Below, one piece after another: positions 53,681-54,568 of a stretch of 54,568 nucleotides of DNA (position 1 is its first letter; each line of letters begins with the position of its first letter). This stretch comes from an uncultured Victivallis sp. Its GTDB lineage: Bacteria > Verrucomicrobiota > Lentisphaeria > Victivallales > Victivallaceae. The notes beneath the pieces were generated by a model. The model searched no databases. It was not told the DNA's origin and saw only the letters and a program-made list of their open reading frames with translations. Position numbers and translations under genes: made by a program. The DNA is taken from contig CALXOE010000019.1 of NCBI GenBank assembly GCA_944389935.1, positions 1-54,568 of the forward strand, given 5' to 3'.

Positions 53681-54421
53681 ATGCGGCTGCTTGTCTACAA
53701 CATCGCCTATGGGACGGGTTGTCCCGGCGGTGAAGCCAGGCGATTGCTGAGCATTCACCGTTATCTGCGTGCGAGCCGCGCTCCGTTCCGGGGAATCACC
53801 GGACTTGTGAGGGAGCTGAATCCGGACGTCGTCGGGCTGGTGGAGGCCGATTCCGGCAGTTGGCGCACCGCCGGAATCAGCCATCCGGAGTTCGTGGCGA
53901 GAATGTTGTACGAAGTGACGGGGGAGCTTCCGGACGCGGGGTCGAAATACGGCCCGGATTCGATCCTCAGCCGCATTCCGTATTTGCGCAGCCAGACCAA
54001 TGCGCTTCTGGGGCGGTCCGGCGCGGAAGTCAAAAGACACTATTTCCCGTGCGGCACGAAAAAGCTGATCCTTGAACGCGAATGCGACGGCATCACGGTC
54101 TTTCTCGTGCATCTCGGGCTGAGAGCGCGCACACGCGCGCGCCAGATCGCGTTTCTGCGTGAATTTCTACCGAAAGGGCGTCCGGTTGTCCTGACGGGAG
54201 ATTTCAATACGTTCGGGGGGGAGCCGGAACTCGATGAACTCAAATCCGCCCTCGGACTCCGGAATGCGAATCCGACCGGAGCGGCGACCTATCCCGCATG
54301 GAAACCGCTGAAGCAGCTCGATTACATTCTGGTTTCTCCGCAGATCAGGGTCGACCGCTTTGAAGTTGTTCCGGTGCTCTACTCGGATCATCTGCCGCTC
54401 GTGGCGGATCTTTCGCTATAA
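53681..54421 (+). CDS. Endonuclease/exonuclease/phosphatase (EEP) family hydrolase
   Basis: The ATG at 53681 is chosen because it begins the conserved first strand (MRLLVYNIAYGTG) and lies 7 bp after the previous stop; an upstream in-frame extension reads through the methyltransferase gene. The 246-residue enzyme has the EEP pattern: metal Glu in VVGLVEADSG (about 60), catalytic His in TVFLVHLGLRA (about 145), VVLTGDFNTFGGEPEL (about 170), and a final SDHLPLVADL (about 240). Members cleave phosphodiesters in nucleic acids, lipids or nucleotides; the substrate cannot be told here. It is probably co-transcribed with the methyltransferase/reductase. Confidence 0.88.
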   Translation: MRLLVYNIAYGTGCPGGEARRLLSIHRYLRASRAPFRGITGLVRELNPDVVGLVEADSGSWRTAGISHPEFVARMLYEVTGELPDAGSKYGPDSILSRIPYLRSQTNALLGRSGAEVKRHYFPCGTKKLILERECDGITVFLVHLGLRARTRARQIAFLREFLPKGRPVVLTGDFNTFGGEPELDELKSALGLRNANPTGAATYPAWKPLKQLDYILVSPQIRVDRFEVVPVLYSDHLPLVADLSL

Positions 54422-54450
54422 AAAAAGATGACTCCCGGAAGAGAGTCATC
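54421..54450. terminator. Bidirectional terminator hairpin
   Basis: GATGACTC (54427-54434) pairs with GAGTCATC (54443-54450). The A run at 54421-54426 becomes a T tract for the leftward gene that ends at 54475. It also lies directly after the stop of the rightward EEP gene. Confidence 0.75.
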
Positions 54451-54474
54451 TGGTCATTTCGGTGTTGTCTCCTG

Positions 54475-54568
54475 TTATTTTCCCGGCCCCTCCGAGAGGC
54501 GGTACTGGTACATTTCGGAGCTGACCTTGCGGGCCGCATCGACCATTTCGCGGTATGGTGTGTCGGTC
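54475..54568 (-). CDS. C-terminal end of an unidentified gene, cut by the window edge
   Basis: The minus-strand frame from the window edge reads TDTPYREMVDAARKVSSEMY followed by QYRLSEGPGK and a TAA at 54477-54475. Its codon use and the terminator just beyond the stop support a real gene. Only 30 residues are visible, so no family can be named. Confidence 0.5.
   Translation of the reverse strand, partial: TDTPYREMVDAARKVSSEMYQYRLSEGPGK

Overview
The window looks like a chromosomal segment of a Lentisphaerota bacterium, probably a Victivallis-like gut or anaerobic polysaccharide degrader. This is an inference from content: GC-rich coding DNA, many secreted carbohydrate-active enzymes, prepilin-like proteins whose N-termini carry the [24 protein letters not shown] signal and whose C-termini carry a DGH-type motif, and one GntR- or LacI-type regulator per locus. 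No rRNA, convincing tRNA, CRISPR array or intact transposon was seen.

Layout. 1-430: remnant of a broken gene. 431-2600: AraC regulator divergent from a GH29 fucosidase. 2670-6436: leftward regulator, pseudopilin and clan GH-A hydrolase operon (hydrolase frameshifted at an A8 run), with paired palindromic operators upstream. 6640-7510: AT-rich scar with a broken foreign-looking gene and an IS5-type transposase remnant. 7534-9931: leftward thioredoxin-like and DsbD-like pair. 10084-14217: GntR regulator, an orphan leader-cassette ORF and a large secreted GH71/GH99-like protein. 14328-17521: PepD dipeptidase and a GH63-like glucosidase. 17535-19117: FadR-type regulator and HpcH/HpaI aldolase. 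19195-20460: GMP synthase with a shortened glutaminase domain. 20558-32159: a leftward seven-gene operon of pseudopilin, heparinase-like lyase, M14 carboxypeptidase, solute-binding-protein/permease fusion, second permease and two ABC ATPases. A divergent GntR regulator (32338-33396) appears to control it through two copies of one palindrome. 33489-34037: lipoprotein. 34212-40850: LacI regulator, predicted propeller protein, GH-A/CBM9 enzyme and pseudopilin. 41432-43315: GH38-like DUF5054 protein. 43402-45862: SPFH/zinc-ribbon membrane cluster. 46480-48393: AraC regulator and sialidase. 48975-51422: tandem AAA+ ATPase. 51838-54421: homocysteine methyltransferase/MTHFR fusion and an EEP-family hydrolase. 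54475-54568: 3' end of a leftward gene.

How it fits together. A recurring module is visible: a sugar-responsive regulator, a pseudopilin and a secreted carbohydrate-active enzyme, sometimes with uptake genes. The most unusual object is a repeated leader cassette of about 340 bp (11335-11676, 31743-32083, and a short form at 40060-40125). It lies always in the sense direction upstream of, or fused in frame to, pseudopilin genes. It encodes a long hairpin whose two arms change together between the two full copies, and it is bracketed by two copies of the prepilin signal motif. That is the best candidate here for an undescribed element.
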